A stretch of DNA of 64,000 nt from assembly GCF_042788235.1 (NCBI RefSeq), contig NZ_JBHZOL010000008.1, positions 21,893 to 85,892 of the forward strand. The letters run 5' to 3'. This DNA comes from Sphaerothrix epifaneia. GTDB lineage: Bacteria; Cyanobacteriota; Cyanobacteriia; Phormidesmidales; Phormidesmidaceae. The first letter of the stretch is position 1. The number at the start of each line of letters is the position of its first letter. The notes beneath the pieces are model-generated. The model worked only from the letters and a program-made list of their open reading frames with translations, had not been told where the DNA came from and did no database searches. Positions 1-7,818 of this stretch are shown here, piece after piece. A program made the position numbers and the translations under genes.

Positions 1-131
1 GGCAGGTTGCCCAGCAATTAGGGGTAAAGCTGATTGTGATCCAACGACCCGCGATCGCTTATCCCCGTCAAACCAGTTGTCTGACGGCAGCTTTAGCCTT
101 TTGTCAGCAACAGGTTCAAATAGCTCTTTAA
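1..131 (+). CDS. cobK: C-terminal end of a precorrin-6A reductase-like protein (partial)
   Basis: This open frame runs in from the left edge and stops at 129-131, so only the last 42 residues are visible. The segment VAQQLGVKLIVIQRP followed by YPRQTS and an alanine-rich final helix resembles the C-terminus of CobK/CbiJ, which reduces the precorrin-6A ring with NADPH during cobalamin synthesis. The ending 'look up the identical protein region, then a P-x3-YP-x-QT turn' is typical of that family as I know it. No catalytic residues are visible because the NADPH-binding part lies outside the window. The call rests on a short tail and could be wrong; the frame itself is clearly coding. Confidence 0.5.
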   Translation, partial: QVAQQLGVKLIVIQRPAIAYPRQTSCLTAALAFCQQQVQIAL

Positions 132-382
132 TACCCTTTCAAGCCTACGTCAAGACTTGACAACGCAAAAAACTGTTTTTTCTTAACTAATTAGAGTTCT
201 CAAGCTTCGATGTCAGTGTTATGCTGTTGTCTCAAATTGTGATATCTGTGCAGGTTCTTCCTGATGATTGCCAGAGTCAGCGCTTTAAAAGCTGTTAAGT
301 AAATTTACATTTATAAAACAGTTTATAAAGCTAAAGAAGATCCACCCTCGAAAAAGTTAAGTAAGATCTGCATCTAAGCCGA

Positions 383-1822
383 ATGTCTGCTGTTCCTATG
401 CCATCGAGATCCTCTTCGCCTTTTGAGCAGCCCGGTAGTAGTCCTCTACCTGAGGCAACTCCCGTGTTTGCCTTAAAAGAGCTTGTGGGTCGGCTGCAGC
501 GCGAACAGTACAAAATTCAAGACTTACTGAGTTCTTTAGGGTTTGCCCTCAGAAGCCTCAACAACTTAAACCAGTTTTTAGAGCTAATCCCCCTCATAGC
601 CAGCCGAGTCACCGATGCTTCCGGGGGCGCGCTTGTTTTATTTCAACCCAATGGTCAGCTACGGCTAGAGCGGCTGTACTGCCAGGGCAGCAACCATTGT
701 CAGGACGTGCGGCGCGCCCTAGAAGCGGCAACTCGGCAGGTAACAGCTTCTTTCGCTGCGGTTTCAGGTAGCACGCTAGCGATGGCTCGCAACATTATGT
801 CAGCGCTAGATCGGCAAGTCCATCGTTACCTAGACGCCGATTTACAGCTTTTTGGCACCCCCATCATTGTCAAAAACGTTGAGCGGGGACGGCTTTATGT
901 GTTTAGCCGCGATCCTGACTATGCTTGGACGGATACGCGGCAAAAGCTGGTACGCCTAGTGGCTGACCAAACAGCAGTTGCCATCGAAAACAGCGAACTG
1001 ACGGTGGCGCTACGCAAACGAGAACGCCTCGATCGCGAATTGGAAATTGGCGCGGAGATTCAGCTACAGCTTTTACCGCGTCAGTGCCCAGTCATTGCAG
1101 GCATTGATTTAGCCGCCGCCTGCAAAACAGCCAACAAAGTGGGCGGCGACTATTATGACTTTATTCCAACGACCTATGAGCAACTCCGCCAACCCGACTC
1201 GCGGCAGCCTTCTACCGGGTCTTGGAGTATGGCTATTGGCGATGTCATGGGCAAAGGTGTGCCTGCAGGCTTAATCATGACAATGCTGCGGGGCATGTTG
1301 AGGGCTGAGGTGCTCAACGGCCACTCGCCTGCCCGGATTTTGCAGCATCTCAACCACGTCATGCACTCCGATTTAGAGAATTCCAATCGATTTGTGACGC
1401 TGTTTTATTCAGAGTACAACCCCAAAACTCGCCTGTTGTCTTACGGCAACGCAGCTCACAACCCACCTCTATTCTGGCAAGCAGCAACCAACACGGTGAC
1501 GCGTTTAGATACCGTTGGTATGTTACTTGGCTTAGATATGGATACCCGCTATCACGAAAAGCAAATCCAGCTACAGCCAGGTGATACCGTCATCTACTAC
1601 ACGGACGGGTTTACAGACGCAGCTAACGCCAACGGTGAGCGCTTCGACGAAGACAACTTATCGCTGGCTTTTCAGTGGGCCTGCCGCAACTGCGATAGCG
1701 CTCAAGCTATTCTGGATTATCTGTTTAATTTGTTGCAAAAGTTTATTGGCTCTAATCGCCAAAACGAAGACGACACCACGCTGATTGTCATGCGAGTACA
1801 GCCTGAGCGATCGCCGAATTAG
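383..1822 (+). CDS. GAF domain SpoIIE/RsbU-type PP2C serine phosphatase
   Basis: A 479-residue cytoplasmic regulator. Residues about 60-212 look like a GAF sensor domain and end in the usual helix with DQTAVAIENSEL. A charged linker helix (213-240) leads into a PP2C phosphatase of the SpoIIE class (about 245-475). Its metal-binding motifs are visible: VGGDYYDF near 263-270, GDVMGKGVPAG near 297 and GNAAHNPP near 356. Enzymes of this class dephosphorylate anti-sigma-factor antagonists or similar serine phosphoproteins in response to the sensor domain. No kinase or STAS partner lies next to it, so the target is unknown. It stands alone between the cobK-like end and a non-coding spacer. The domain call is firm; the ligand is not known. 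Confidence 0.88.
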   Translation: MSAVPMPSRSSSPFEQPGSSPLPEATPVFALKELVGRLQREQYKIQDLLSSLGFALRSLNNLNQFLELIPLIASRVTDASGGALVLFQPNGQLRLERLYCQGSNHCQDVRRALEAATRQVTASFAAVSGSTLAMARNIMSALDRQVHRYLDADLQLFGTPIIVKNVERGRLYVFSRDPDYAWTDTRQKLVRLVADQTAVAIENSELTVALRKRERLDRELEIGAEIQLQLLPRQCPVIAGIDLAAACKTANKVGGDYYDFIPTTYEQLRQPDSRQPSTGSWSMAIGDVMGKGVPAGLIMTMLRGMLRAEVLNGHSPARILQHLNHVMHSDLENSNRFVTLFYSEYNPKTRLLSYGNAAHNPPLFWQAATNTVTRLDTVGMLLGLDMDTRYHEKQIQLQPGDTVIYYTDGFTDAANANGERFDEDNLSLAFQWACRNCDSAQAILDYLFNLLQKFIGSNRQNEDDTTLIVMRVQPERSPN

Positions 1823-2253
1823 CCAATTGCTGTTTAGCGCTTTTTGATATAAGGCTATAACCATAGCTGTAGCCACAGGCGTCGAGATATTTGAATTAGC
1901 TTAAAAGCTACCGACAGAAAAGCCTTCCTGCTGTCCTCTGGCCTTCGCCTCTGCCTTTAGCAACACAAGCGCATTGCCTGGATAATTACCGAGTCGCTGC
2001 GATCGCCTCCCCTCAGTAAATTTTCCCAAAATTGGGTTCCGCAGTTTACCTGATGCCAAATCATCCGGTAGACGGGCAGGATATGGAGAAATCTTAATGT
2101 ATCCTTAGCTTCATCTACTTGTGAACTGTTCTTAGAACAGTCTCCCTCCAGACGATAGAGGCGGTTTTTAGCTGCTATCAATGAAGCCAAGGCGCTTTTA
2201 GCCAAGCACTCGATTCAGGGTTCCGCAAACTACAGTTTTCCGAATTTTCAGAA
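1823..2253. other. Non-coding spacer between the phosphatase and a small ORF
   Basis: No convincing gene is seen in these 431 bases. The stretch holds one copy of a dispersed GCCCTC-type repeat (about 1905-1957, listed separately) and a small perfect hairpin (CTGTTCT at 2126-2132, one base, AGAACAG at 2134-2140). A minus-strand 82-codon frame at 1957-2205 starts only with TTG, has no visible ribosome site and matches nothing I know, so it is not annotated as a gene. Confidence 0.5.
1905..1957 (+). repeat. Dispersed intergenic repeat, copy A
   Basis: A degenerate copy of a roughly 50-bp element also found at 34981-35034, 39191-39243 and, inverted, 23867-23914. The shared layout is an AGC-x3-GACA box, an A-run, CTTTCCT or similar, then CCTC and GCC-rich heptamer-like steps. 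This is the most diverged of the four copies. It lies just after the phosphatase gene. Confidence 0.45.
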
Positions 2254-2487
2254 ATGCCAATACCTTGTAGCAAGCCCCTCAAGGCCAATCCGTTTAAGGT
2301 TTATCGCGATCCACAGTCTGGTCGCTGGGTAACGATTTTACCCCCTGAGCGAGACTACCCCCTACCGTCAGGCTACCTTAACTACCGCGTTCAGGTGACG
2401 GATTGGGTACCTGCGCTTTATCCAGTTGCCGCAGAACCTAGCCATCGGCATACAGAAGTTTCGCCCAACTGGCCTTTTCCGCAGTAG
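2254..2487 (+). CDS. Small conserved cyanobacterial protein of unknown function
   Basis: A 77-residue protein starting at ATG 2254. It is rich in proline and aromatic residues and has a segment NPFKVYRDPQSGRWVTI followed by a second aromatic stretch (YLNYRVQVTDWVPALYP). No membrane segment, signal peptide or cysteine pair is present. The composition is that of a folded small protein rather than a chance frame, and the gene is co-oriented with the peroxiredoxin gene 40 bases downstream, with which it could be cotranscribed. I do not recognise a named family and assign no function. Confidence 0.55.
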   Translation: MPIPCSKPLKANPFKVYRDPQSGRWVTILPPERDYPLPSGYLNYRVQVTDWVPALYPVAAEPSHRHTEVSPNWPFPQ

Positions 2488-2527
2488 AACTATAAACTTC
2501 TGTTAAGAGTTTATCGTCTGCTATTTC

Positions 2528-3079
2528 ATGATGCCACGTCGAAGCTTGCTCAGGGCTATTTTGTGGGCTTGTTTGATAAGCCTGATCTTTTTCAGCCCCT
2601 CTGCCTGGGCGATGGGTGGGCCACAGATTCCGTTAGGATCAGTAGCGCCCGACTTTAGCCTGCCTCGCCATTCAGCCACCGATACGGTTTCCCTCTCAGA
2701 TTACCGAGGACAGTGGGTTGTTCTTTATTTCTATCCTCAAGATTTTACGTCTGGCTGCACTTTAGAAGCCAAACGTTTCCAGCAAGACCTACCCGAATAT
2801 CAAGCGCGTAACGCTCAAATTTTGGGTGTCAGCGCTGATGATACTGGCTCTCATGTTCGCTTTTGTGATTCGGAAGGCTTGGTTTTTCCTTTGCTGTCAG
2901 ATACAGATGGCCGAGTTAGTAAGCTTTATGGGTCTTGGCTAGGGGCGCGATCGCTGCGTCATACTTACCTGATTGATCCCACTGGTCTGATGCGAGAACG
3001 CTTCTTAGGGGTTCGCCCTGCTATTCATAGCCAAGAAGTGCTGGCGAAACTAGATGAGCTACAAACAGAGGGAGCGTAA
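2528..3079 (+). CDS. Peroxiredoxin Q/BCP family thiol peroxidase, exported
   Basis: A 183-residue protein with an N-terminal signal peptide (residues 1-28, ending SAWA) and a thioredoxin-fold peroxiredoxin domain. The peroxidatic cysteine is Cys77 in DFTSGCTLEAKRF. The PrxQ resolving cysteine normally found five residues later is a lysine here (Lys82), so the enzyme is either 1-Cys or uses Cys113 in RFCDSEGL. It reduces hydrogen peroxide and organic hydroperoxides, probably in the lumen or periplasm given the signal. It lies 44 bases upstream of the Nfu gene, and the two may share a transcript. A linkage to oxidative protection of iron-sulfur assembly is inference only. Confidence 0.9.
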   Translation: MMPRRSLLRAILWACLISLIFFSPSAWAMGGPQIPLGSVAPDFSLPRHSATDTVSLSDYRGQWVVLYFYPQDFTSGCTLEAKRFQQDLPEYQARNAQILGVSADDTGSHVRFCDSEGLVFPLLSDTDGRVSKLYGSWLGARSLRHTYLIDPTGLMRERFLGVRPAIHSQEVLAKLDELQTEGA

Positions 3080-3123
3080 TTCGTACAATGGAAGAAACAT
3101 CTCTCCATTTATTGAGGTAGTTC

Positions 3124-3363
3124 ATGCAGACATTGGCTCTAACATCCGAAAATGTTGAACAGGTTTTAGATGAAATGCGTCCCTATCTGATGGCAGATGG
3201 CGGCAACGTTGAGCTAGTCGAAATTGATGGCCCAGTGGTTAAACTGCGGCTGCAAGGCGCTTGCGGTTCTTGTCCTAGCTCAGCGATGACGCTGCGGATG
3301 GGCATTGAGCGGCGTCTGCGAGAATTTATTCCTGAGATTGCCGAAGTTGAGCAGGTTATGTAG
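3124..3363 (+). CDS. nfu: NifU-like iron-sulfur cluster scaffold (Nfu)
   Basis: A 79-residue protein made up of only the Nfu domain. The cluster-binding motif is CGSCPSS with Cys47 and Cys50, preceded by the family signature ADGGNVELVEID. Nfu proteins bridge a 4Fe-4S cluster between two subunits and hand it to targets. In cyanobacteria the short Nfu is important for photosystem I cluster assembly. Length and start match the cyanobacterial form. It follows the peroxiredoxin gene closely and is followed by a structured 240-base leader before serS. Confidence 0.93.
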   Translation: MQTLALTSENVEQVLDEMRPYLMADGGNVELVEIDGPVVKLRLQGACGSCPSSAMTLRMGIERRLREFIPEIAEVEQVM

Positions 3364-3428
3364 CGCCATACCGTCGCCGACAGCCGCATGTCGCTATTGG
3401 TTGACAGCCCATTGGCGCATTGCATCAT

Positions 3429-3523
3429 CCCTTCCAGATGCTTTTCTTGGCTCAACGAAAAGCCTGGAAGGGCTTGCATTTGTTGATATGCTGAAATACG
3501 GTTTGAGGGGTGTTTTGCCCCTC
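3429..3523 (+). other. Two RNA hairpins in the nfu-serS spacer
   Basis: The first hairpin (3429-3472) pairs CCCTTCCAG-AT-GCTTTTC with GAAAAGCCTGGAAGGG, a 16-bp stem with a two-base bulge and a ten-base loop. The second (3505-3523) pairs GAGGGG with CCCCTC over a TGTTTTG loop. Neither is followed by a long T-run. They may end the nfu transcript or fold the serS leader. No T-box specifier features were seen. Confidence 0.5.
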
Positions 3524-3606
3524 TAGATCTGCACGGCTGGCGGCTTTCTCGACCAATGCGTGCAGATTTCACACAAACGACTTTTGCAGAGAGCCAGAGA
3601 ACTATT

Positions 3607-4884
3607 GTGCTTGATCTGAAGCAAATACGAGAAAATCCGCAGCACGTCCAGGAGCGCCTGAGTCTCCGCGGTGACTATGACGTGTCTGCTTTGTTAGCGC
3701 TAGATAAGCAACAGCGATCGCTAGAAACTGAGCGATCGCAACTCCAGGCTCGCAGCAACGAAATTGGCAAGCAGGTGGGGCAAGCCATTAGAAATGGCGC
3801 TGATCCGCAAAGCGATGACATTCAAGCCTTACGAGAAGAGGGCAATCAGGTCAAAGCCCAACTCAGCCAGCTAGAACCTCAAGAGCGCGAACTGAAAGCT
3901 CAGATTGAAACCGTTTTACTCAGTACCCCCAATCTGCCAAGCAGCACTACCCCTGTTGGCAAAAGCGAAGAAGATAATGTCGAAGTTCGGCGTTGGGGAG
4001 ACGAATATTTACCCACCGAAACGACTTTGCTTCCCCATTGGGAAATTGGCGAAAAGCTTGGCATTTTAAATTTTGAGCGATCGACCAAAATCGCCCAAAG
4101 TCGCTTTGTTACCCTTTTGGGAGCCGGAGCAGCGTTAGAGCGAGCTTTAATTCAGTTTATGCTCGACCGCCACATTCAAGCAGGCTATACCGAAGTCATT
4201 CCTCCTTTTTTAATTAATACAGCCTCACTGACGGCCTCAGGCCAGTTACCCAAATTTGCGGATGAAAGCTTTAAGTGCGATCGCGATGATCTCTGGTTAT
4301 CACCGACCGCAGAAGTACCCGTCACTAACCTGCACAGAGACGAGATTTTAGCGGCAGCAGAATTGCCCTATCACTACTGCGCCTATACGCCCTGCTTTCG
4401 GCGAGAAGCGGGCAGCTACGGACGAGATACTCGCGGTTTGATTCGCCTGCATCAGTTCAACAAGGTCGAGATGTATAAGTTTGTGCAGCCTGAAACATCT
4501 GCGGCTGAACACGAAGCCCTCGTGCAAGATGCGGAAGGCATTTTACAAGCTCTAAAGCTGCCCTACCGTGTGATTGAACTTTGTACGGGTGATTTAGGGT
4601 TTTCTGCCAACAAAACCTATGACCTCGAAGTTTGGCTGCCATCTTCGAATAAATACAGAGAAATTTCTAGCTGCTCTAACTGTGGTGACTTTCAGGCTCG
4701 TCGAGCCAATATTCGCTTCAAAACGGCAGGGCAAAAAGGGACTCAGTTTGTCCATACCCTTAACGGTTCTGGTTTAGCAATTGGTCGAACGATGGCAGCT
4801 ATTTTAGAAAACTATCAGCAGCCAGAGGGTTCGGTCGCTATTCCAGAAGCGCTACAGCCCTATTTGGGTCGAGCAGTGCTTTAG
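3607..4884 (+). CDS. serS: Serine--tRNA ligase
   Basis: This enzyme charges tRNA(Ser) with serine in the cytoplasm. The N-terminal coiled-coil arm (DLKQIRENPQ through about residue 110) is followed by the class II synthetase core, with motif 2 around FRREAGSYGRDTRGLIRLHQF and motif 3 near NGSGLAIGRTMAAILEN. I place the start at GTG 3607, which gives the usual family N-terminus MLDLKQIREN and 425 residues. An ATG at 3556 is in frame but would add 17 residues with no family resemblance. The next genes, rseP and nth, run in the same direction. The identification is certain; only the start is open. Confidence 0.96.
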   Translation: MLDLKQIRENPQHVQERLSLRGDYDVSALLALDKQQRSLETERSQLQARSNEIGKQVGQAIRNGADPQSDDIQALREEGNQVKAQLSQLEPQERELKAQIETVLLSTPNLPSSTTPVGKSEEDNVEVRRWGDEYLPTETTLLPHWEIGEKLGILNFERSTKIAQSRFVTLLGAGAALERALIQFMLDRHIQAGYTEVIPPFLINTASLTASGQLPKFADESFKCDRDDLWLSPTAEVPVTNLHRDEILAAAELPYHYCAYTPCFRREAGSYGRDTRGLIRLHQFNKVEMYKFVQPETSAAEHEALVQDAEGILQALKLPYRVIELCTGDLGFSANKTYDLEVWLPSSNKYREISSCSNCGDFQARRANIRFKTAGQKGTQFVHTLNGSGLAIGRTMAAILENYQQPEGSVAIPEALQPYLGRAVL

Positions 4885-5009
4885 CAATTGGGATTAATTT
4901 GCTTCAGGTCTATCGTCAAGCCGTTATCGCAGTCAGGGAAGCAAGCCAAACGATAGAATAGAGCAACATCGGTTTGAAAAGTACTCAATAGCACTCATAG
5001 ATAGTTTTT

Positions 5010-6101
5010 ATGTCGGTTCTGGCAGCGATCGCAGTATTAGCGCTTCTTATTTTTGTACATGAGCTAGGACATTTCTTAGCCGCCCGACTACAAGGCATTC
5101 ATGTCAACAAGTTTGCGATTGGGTTTGGCCCTATCCTACTCAAATACGAAGGGCCACAGACTCAGTATTCAATACGAGCGATCCCTTTTGGCGGTTTTGT
5201 CGGGTTTCCTGATGATGACCCAGATAGCAAAATCGCTGAGAACGACCCAGATCTGCTCAAAAATCGGCCCATCCTAGATCGGGCGATCGTTATTAGCGCG
5301 GGCGTAATTGCTAATTTAGTCTTTGCCTATCTGGTTTTTGTCGCTCAATACGCCAGCGTTGGGGTACCCCAAAATTTTGCGTCTGAGCCAGGGGTTTTAA
5401 TTCCTCAAGTAACGTCTGAGAGTGCGCCCGCTGCTCAGGCTGGCCTAAAAGCGGGAGATATTCTTTTAGCCGCAGAAGGAGAGCCGTTAGGAACCACAGC
5501 AGATACGATTCCTAATTTGGTCAAACTGATTCAAACCAGTCCAGAACAGCCCATTGATCTGACGGTGCAACGGGGCGATCGCCAGCTTGAAGTCACCGTC
5601 GTACCTGAACGCAGCCCCGATGGTAGCGTCATTATTGGCGTACAGCTACAGCCTAATGGCACGATTGTTTACCGTCGCGCTAACAATCCCATTGAGATCT
5701 TTACGCTAGCGGCGCAAGAGTTTCAAGGCATGTTGGTGAAAACCGTACAAGGTTTTGGCATGCTCATTGCTAACTTTTCCGAAATGGCAGGGCAGGTAGC
5801 TGGCCCTGTCAAAATCGTCGAGCAAGGGGCTGGCTTGGTCAATGCCAATGCCACCAGCCTATTTCCTTTTACCGCTATCATCAGCATCAACCTGGCTATT
5901 ATCAATATTTTGCCGCTGCCAGCCCTAGACGGCGGCCAGTTGGCTTTTTTGCTGGCTGAAGCGCTACGGGGAAAACCTCTCCCCGCTCGAGTACAAGAAA
6001 ACGTCATGCAGACGGGGCTGGTTTTGCTGTTGGGGCTAGGGGTCTTTTTGATTGTGCGTGACACCACTCAGCTAGAAATCTTTCAAAATCTACTTCAGTG
6101 A
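5010..6101 (+). CDS. rseP: RseP-like site-2 intramembrane metalloprotease (M50)
   Basis: A 363-residue membrane protease. The zinc motif HELGH is at residues 17-21 in the first membrane segment, and the second zinc-ligand motif LPLPALDGGQ is near residue 307. A PDZ domain occupies about 115-200, and the C-terminal membrane helix carries GLVLLLGLGVFLIV. RseP-type enzymes cut transmembrane anti-sigma factors or signal-peptide remnants. The stop codon overlaps the GTG start of nth by four bases (6098-6101), so the two are translationally coupled. Its substrate is not evident. The tail-anchored protein next to the sigma gene at 39.3 kb would be the type of substrate to test. Confidence 0.94.
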   Translation: MSVLAAIAVLALLIFVHELGHFLAARLQGIHVNKFAIGFGPILLKYEGPQTQYSIRAIPFGGFVGFPDDDPDSKIAENDPDLLKNRPILDRAIVISAGVIANLVFAYLVFVAQYASVGVPQNFASEPGVLIPQVTSESAPAAQAGLKAGDILLAAEGEPLGTTADTIPNLVKLIQTSPEQPIDLTVQRGDRQLEVTVVPERSPDGSVIIGVQLQPNGTIVYRRANNPIEIFTLAAQEFQGMLVKTVQGFGMLIANFSEMAGQVAGPVKIVEQGAGLVNANATSLFPFTAIISINLAIINILPLPALDGGQLAFLLAEALRGKPLPARVQENVMQTGLVLLLGLGVFLIVRDTTQLEIFQNLLQ

Positions 6102-6808
6102 GTACCCCAGGCCAAACACCTACCGTTCAGCAAAAGCGGGCATTAGCAATTCTCAGTCGTTTGAAGCAACTGTACCCAGGGGCAACCTGTTCGCTCAACT
6201 ACGAAACGCCTGTGCAACTACTGGTGGCCACAATCTTGTCGGCTCAGTGTACAGATGAACGGGTCAACTTAGTCACACCCGCTTTGTTTGCTCGGTTTCC
6301 CGATGCAGCCGCTTTGGCCGCCGCAGACCTCAGCGAACTAGAGTTACTTGTGCGCTCTACGGGGTTTTATCGCAACAAGGCTAAAAACATTCGCGCCGCC
6401 TGCGCCAAGATTATCAGCGATTTTGCTGGCGAGGTGCCCCAAACAATGGCTGCTTTGACCAGTCTACCGGGGGTTGCCCGAAAAACGGCTAACGTCGTCT
6501 TGGCTCATGCCTTTAACATCAACGCTGGGGTGACGGTAGATACGCACGTTAAACGGTTAAGCCAGCGATTAGGGCTAACACAGCACAATGATCCCGTCAA
6601 AATTGAACAAGACTTAATGCAGCTTTTGCCTCAGGCAGACTGGGAAAATTGGTCTATTCGGCTGATCTATCACGGACGAGCAGTTTGTACTGCTCGTAAA
6701 CCTGAGTGCGATCGCTGTCAACTGGCTGACGGGTGCCCGAGTAGCTCGCTCGTCGCCAAGCAAGGGGCTAATGCCCGCCCACCCGCAAAAGCAATCCCAA
6801 CCGCTTGA
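6098..6808 (+). CDS. nth: Endonuclease III (DNA glycosylase/AP lyase)
   Basis: A 236-residue base-excision repair enzyme that removes oxidised pyrimidines and nicks abasic sites. The helix-hairpin-helix LPGVARKTANVVL carries the catalytic lysine at 129, and the conserved aspartate is Asp148 in VDTHV. The 4Fe-4S loop has Cys197, 204, 207 and 213 with the classic 6-2-5 spacing. It begins at GTG 6098, overlapping the rseP stop. After the FeS loop there is a short Ala/Pro-rich tail of about 20 residues that is not part of the core. All catalytic features are intact. Confidence 0.95.
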   Translation: MSTPGQTPTVQQKRALAILSRLKQLYPGATCSLNYETPVQLLVATILSAQCTDERVNLVTPALFARFPDAAALAAADLSELELLVRSTGFYRNKAKNIRAACAKIISDFAGEVPQTMAALTSLPGVARKTANVVLAHAFNINAGVTVDTHVKRLSQRLGLTQHNDPVKIEQDLMQLLPQADWENWSIRLIYHGRAVCTARKPECDRCQLADGCPSSSLVAKQGANARPPAKAIPTA

Positions 6809-6957
6809 GCAAGCAGAAGCCGGGGCGAAGCGTCAGTGGCGGCGTTTGACTCAACTTTTAGCTCAAAATAAGTTCAGAGTTGGCCAGCAGTACAGCCGCA
6901 GTTAGTTTATAATTGTAGACTGTGTAATTATCATGAACAAACAACGAACGATTTTAC

Positions 6958-7260
6958 ATGGCTAAAAAAAGCATGATTGAGCGGGAGCGCAAGCGCGAAA
7001 AGCTGGTGGCCAAATATGCCGCCAAGCGCGAAGCCCTACTAGAGCAGTTTGACAAAGCTGAAAACCAGCAACAAAAGCTAGAAATTCATCGCAAGATTCA
7101 GCAGCTACCTCGCAACAGTGCGCCTAGCCGACTGCGCAATCGCTGTTGGTTGACGGGTCGTCCACGGGGCTATTACCGGGATTTTGGCCTTTGCCGCAAT
7201 GCCTTGAGAGAAATGGCTCACGAGGGGCTGTTGCCCGGTGTTGTGAAGTCGAGCTGGTAA
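6958..7260 (+). CDS. rpsN: 30S ribosomal protein S14
   Basis: A 100-residue ribosomal protein of the small subunit head. It has the long zinc-free form: a basic N-terminal helix, then NSAPSRLRNRCWLTGRPRGYYRDFGLCR and the usual ending GLLPGVVKSSW. The two cysteines present are not the CxxC pairs of the zinc form. It sits alone rather than in the main ribosomal operon, as is usual for rpsN in cyanobacteria and plastids. A spacer of 149 bases separates it from nth, and a large inverted repeat lies downstream. Confidence 0.97.
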   Translation: MAKKSMIERERKREKLVAKYAAKREALLEQFDKAENQQQKLEIHRKIQQLPRNSAPSRLRNRCWLTGRPRGYYRDFGLCRNALREMAHEGLLPGVVKSSW

Positions 7261-7361
7261 GTTTAATTTCACCATCTCAAGCCTTAGCAGCGCTTAGCGC
7301 TGTCGTCTGCAAGCTTGATCGGGTAAGCAATAGCTGTGCATAAAAATCCATCTTTGAGGTT

Positions 7362-7426
7362 GGGACAGGTTTGGTGACAGCGGTACAGTCATCTTTTGAG
7401 ATTGTCGATACCGCAAAACCTGTCCC
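7362..7426. repeat. Long imperfect hairpin downstream of rpsN
   Basis: Outer arms GGGACAGGTTT (7362-7372) and AAACCTGTCCC (7416-7426) are perfectly complementary. Inside them GCGGTA (7380-7385) pairs with TACCGC (7409-7414). The structure lies between the convergent ends of rpsN and the minus-strand gene at 7463. It may act as a two-way terminator, although no strong T-run follows on either side. Confidence 0.6.
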
Positions 7427-7462
7427 TAATGCTGTTTTAAGCCGTTACCTCTTCAGGCGGAT

Positions 7463-7792
7463 TCAGTTGCCACAGCAGCGATCGATGCCAAGACTCGCAA
7501 GCAGCAAGTCGCCAACGGCGTTAGCGATCGCAAATTCACTGTAAAAACTTTTTGAAAAATCAAAGCCTTGCATCTCTGTTAAGATAGCCATGACCAGCGC
7601 ATTCAGGTCGTTTTCACCCTCCATTCGTTGGCGAACAAACACTTGGCTAGCTCGCTGGGCAATGTTTTGGTTAACGGCTTCAGGTAAAAATTCTTCATCG
7701 AGCCATCTTTGTAAAGCCGCTTGCAGCCACTTCCCTTCCTGAGAAGGGTGTTCAGCGGGGGGCAGTGTGATAGATTCAATCGGTTCAGCCAT
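7463..7792 (-). CDS. Conserved cyanobacterial hypothetical protein
   Basis: A 109-residue soluble, acidic and mostly helical protein with a tryptophan-rich segment WLQAALQRWLDEEFLPE and a hydrophobic C-terminal helix (VGDLLLASLGI). It has no signal peptide, and its two adjacent cysteines (Cys106, Cys107) do not form a known motif. Its ATG lies only 26 bases from the start of the divergent aat gene, so both must share a compact control region. I recognise the look of a small conserved cyanobacterial family but know no function for it. Confidence 0.6.
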   Translation of the reverse strand: MAEPIESITLPPAEHPSQEGKWLQAALQRWLDEEFLPEAVNQNIAQRASQVFVRQRMEGENDLNALVMAILTEMQGFDFSKSFYSEFAIANAVGDLLLASLGIDRCCGN

Positions 7793-7818
7793 TCAAATTT
7801 CAGGTCTACCTCTGACCG

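Noticed and set aside
1957..2205. Minus-strand 82-codon frame
   Set aside because: Only a TTG start, no ribosome site, no recognisable features, and a palindrome inside it.
3183..3572. Minus-strand 129-codon frame
   Set aside because: Lies antisense to nfu and its structured downstream spacer; the plus-strand Nfu is certain.
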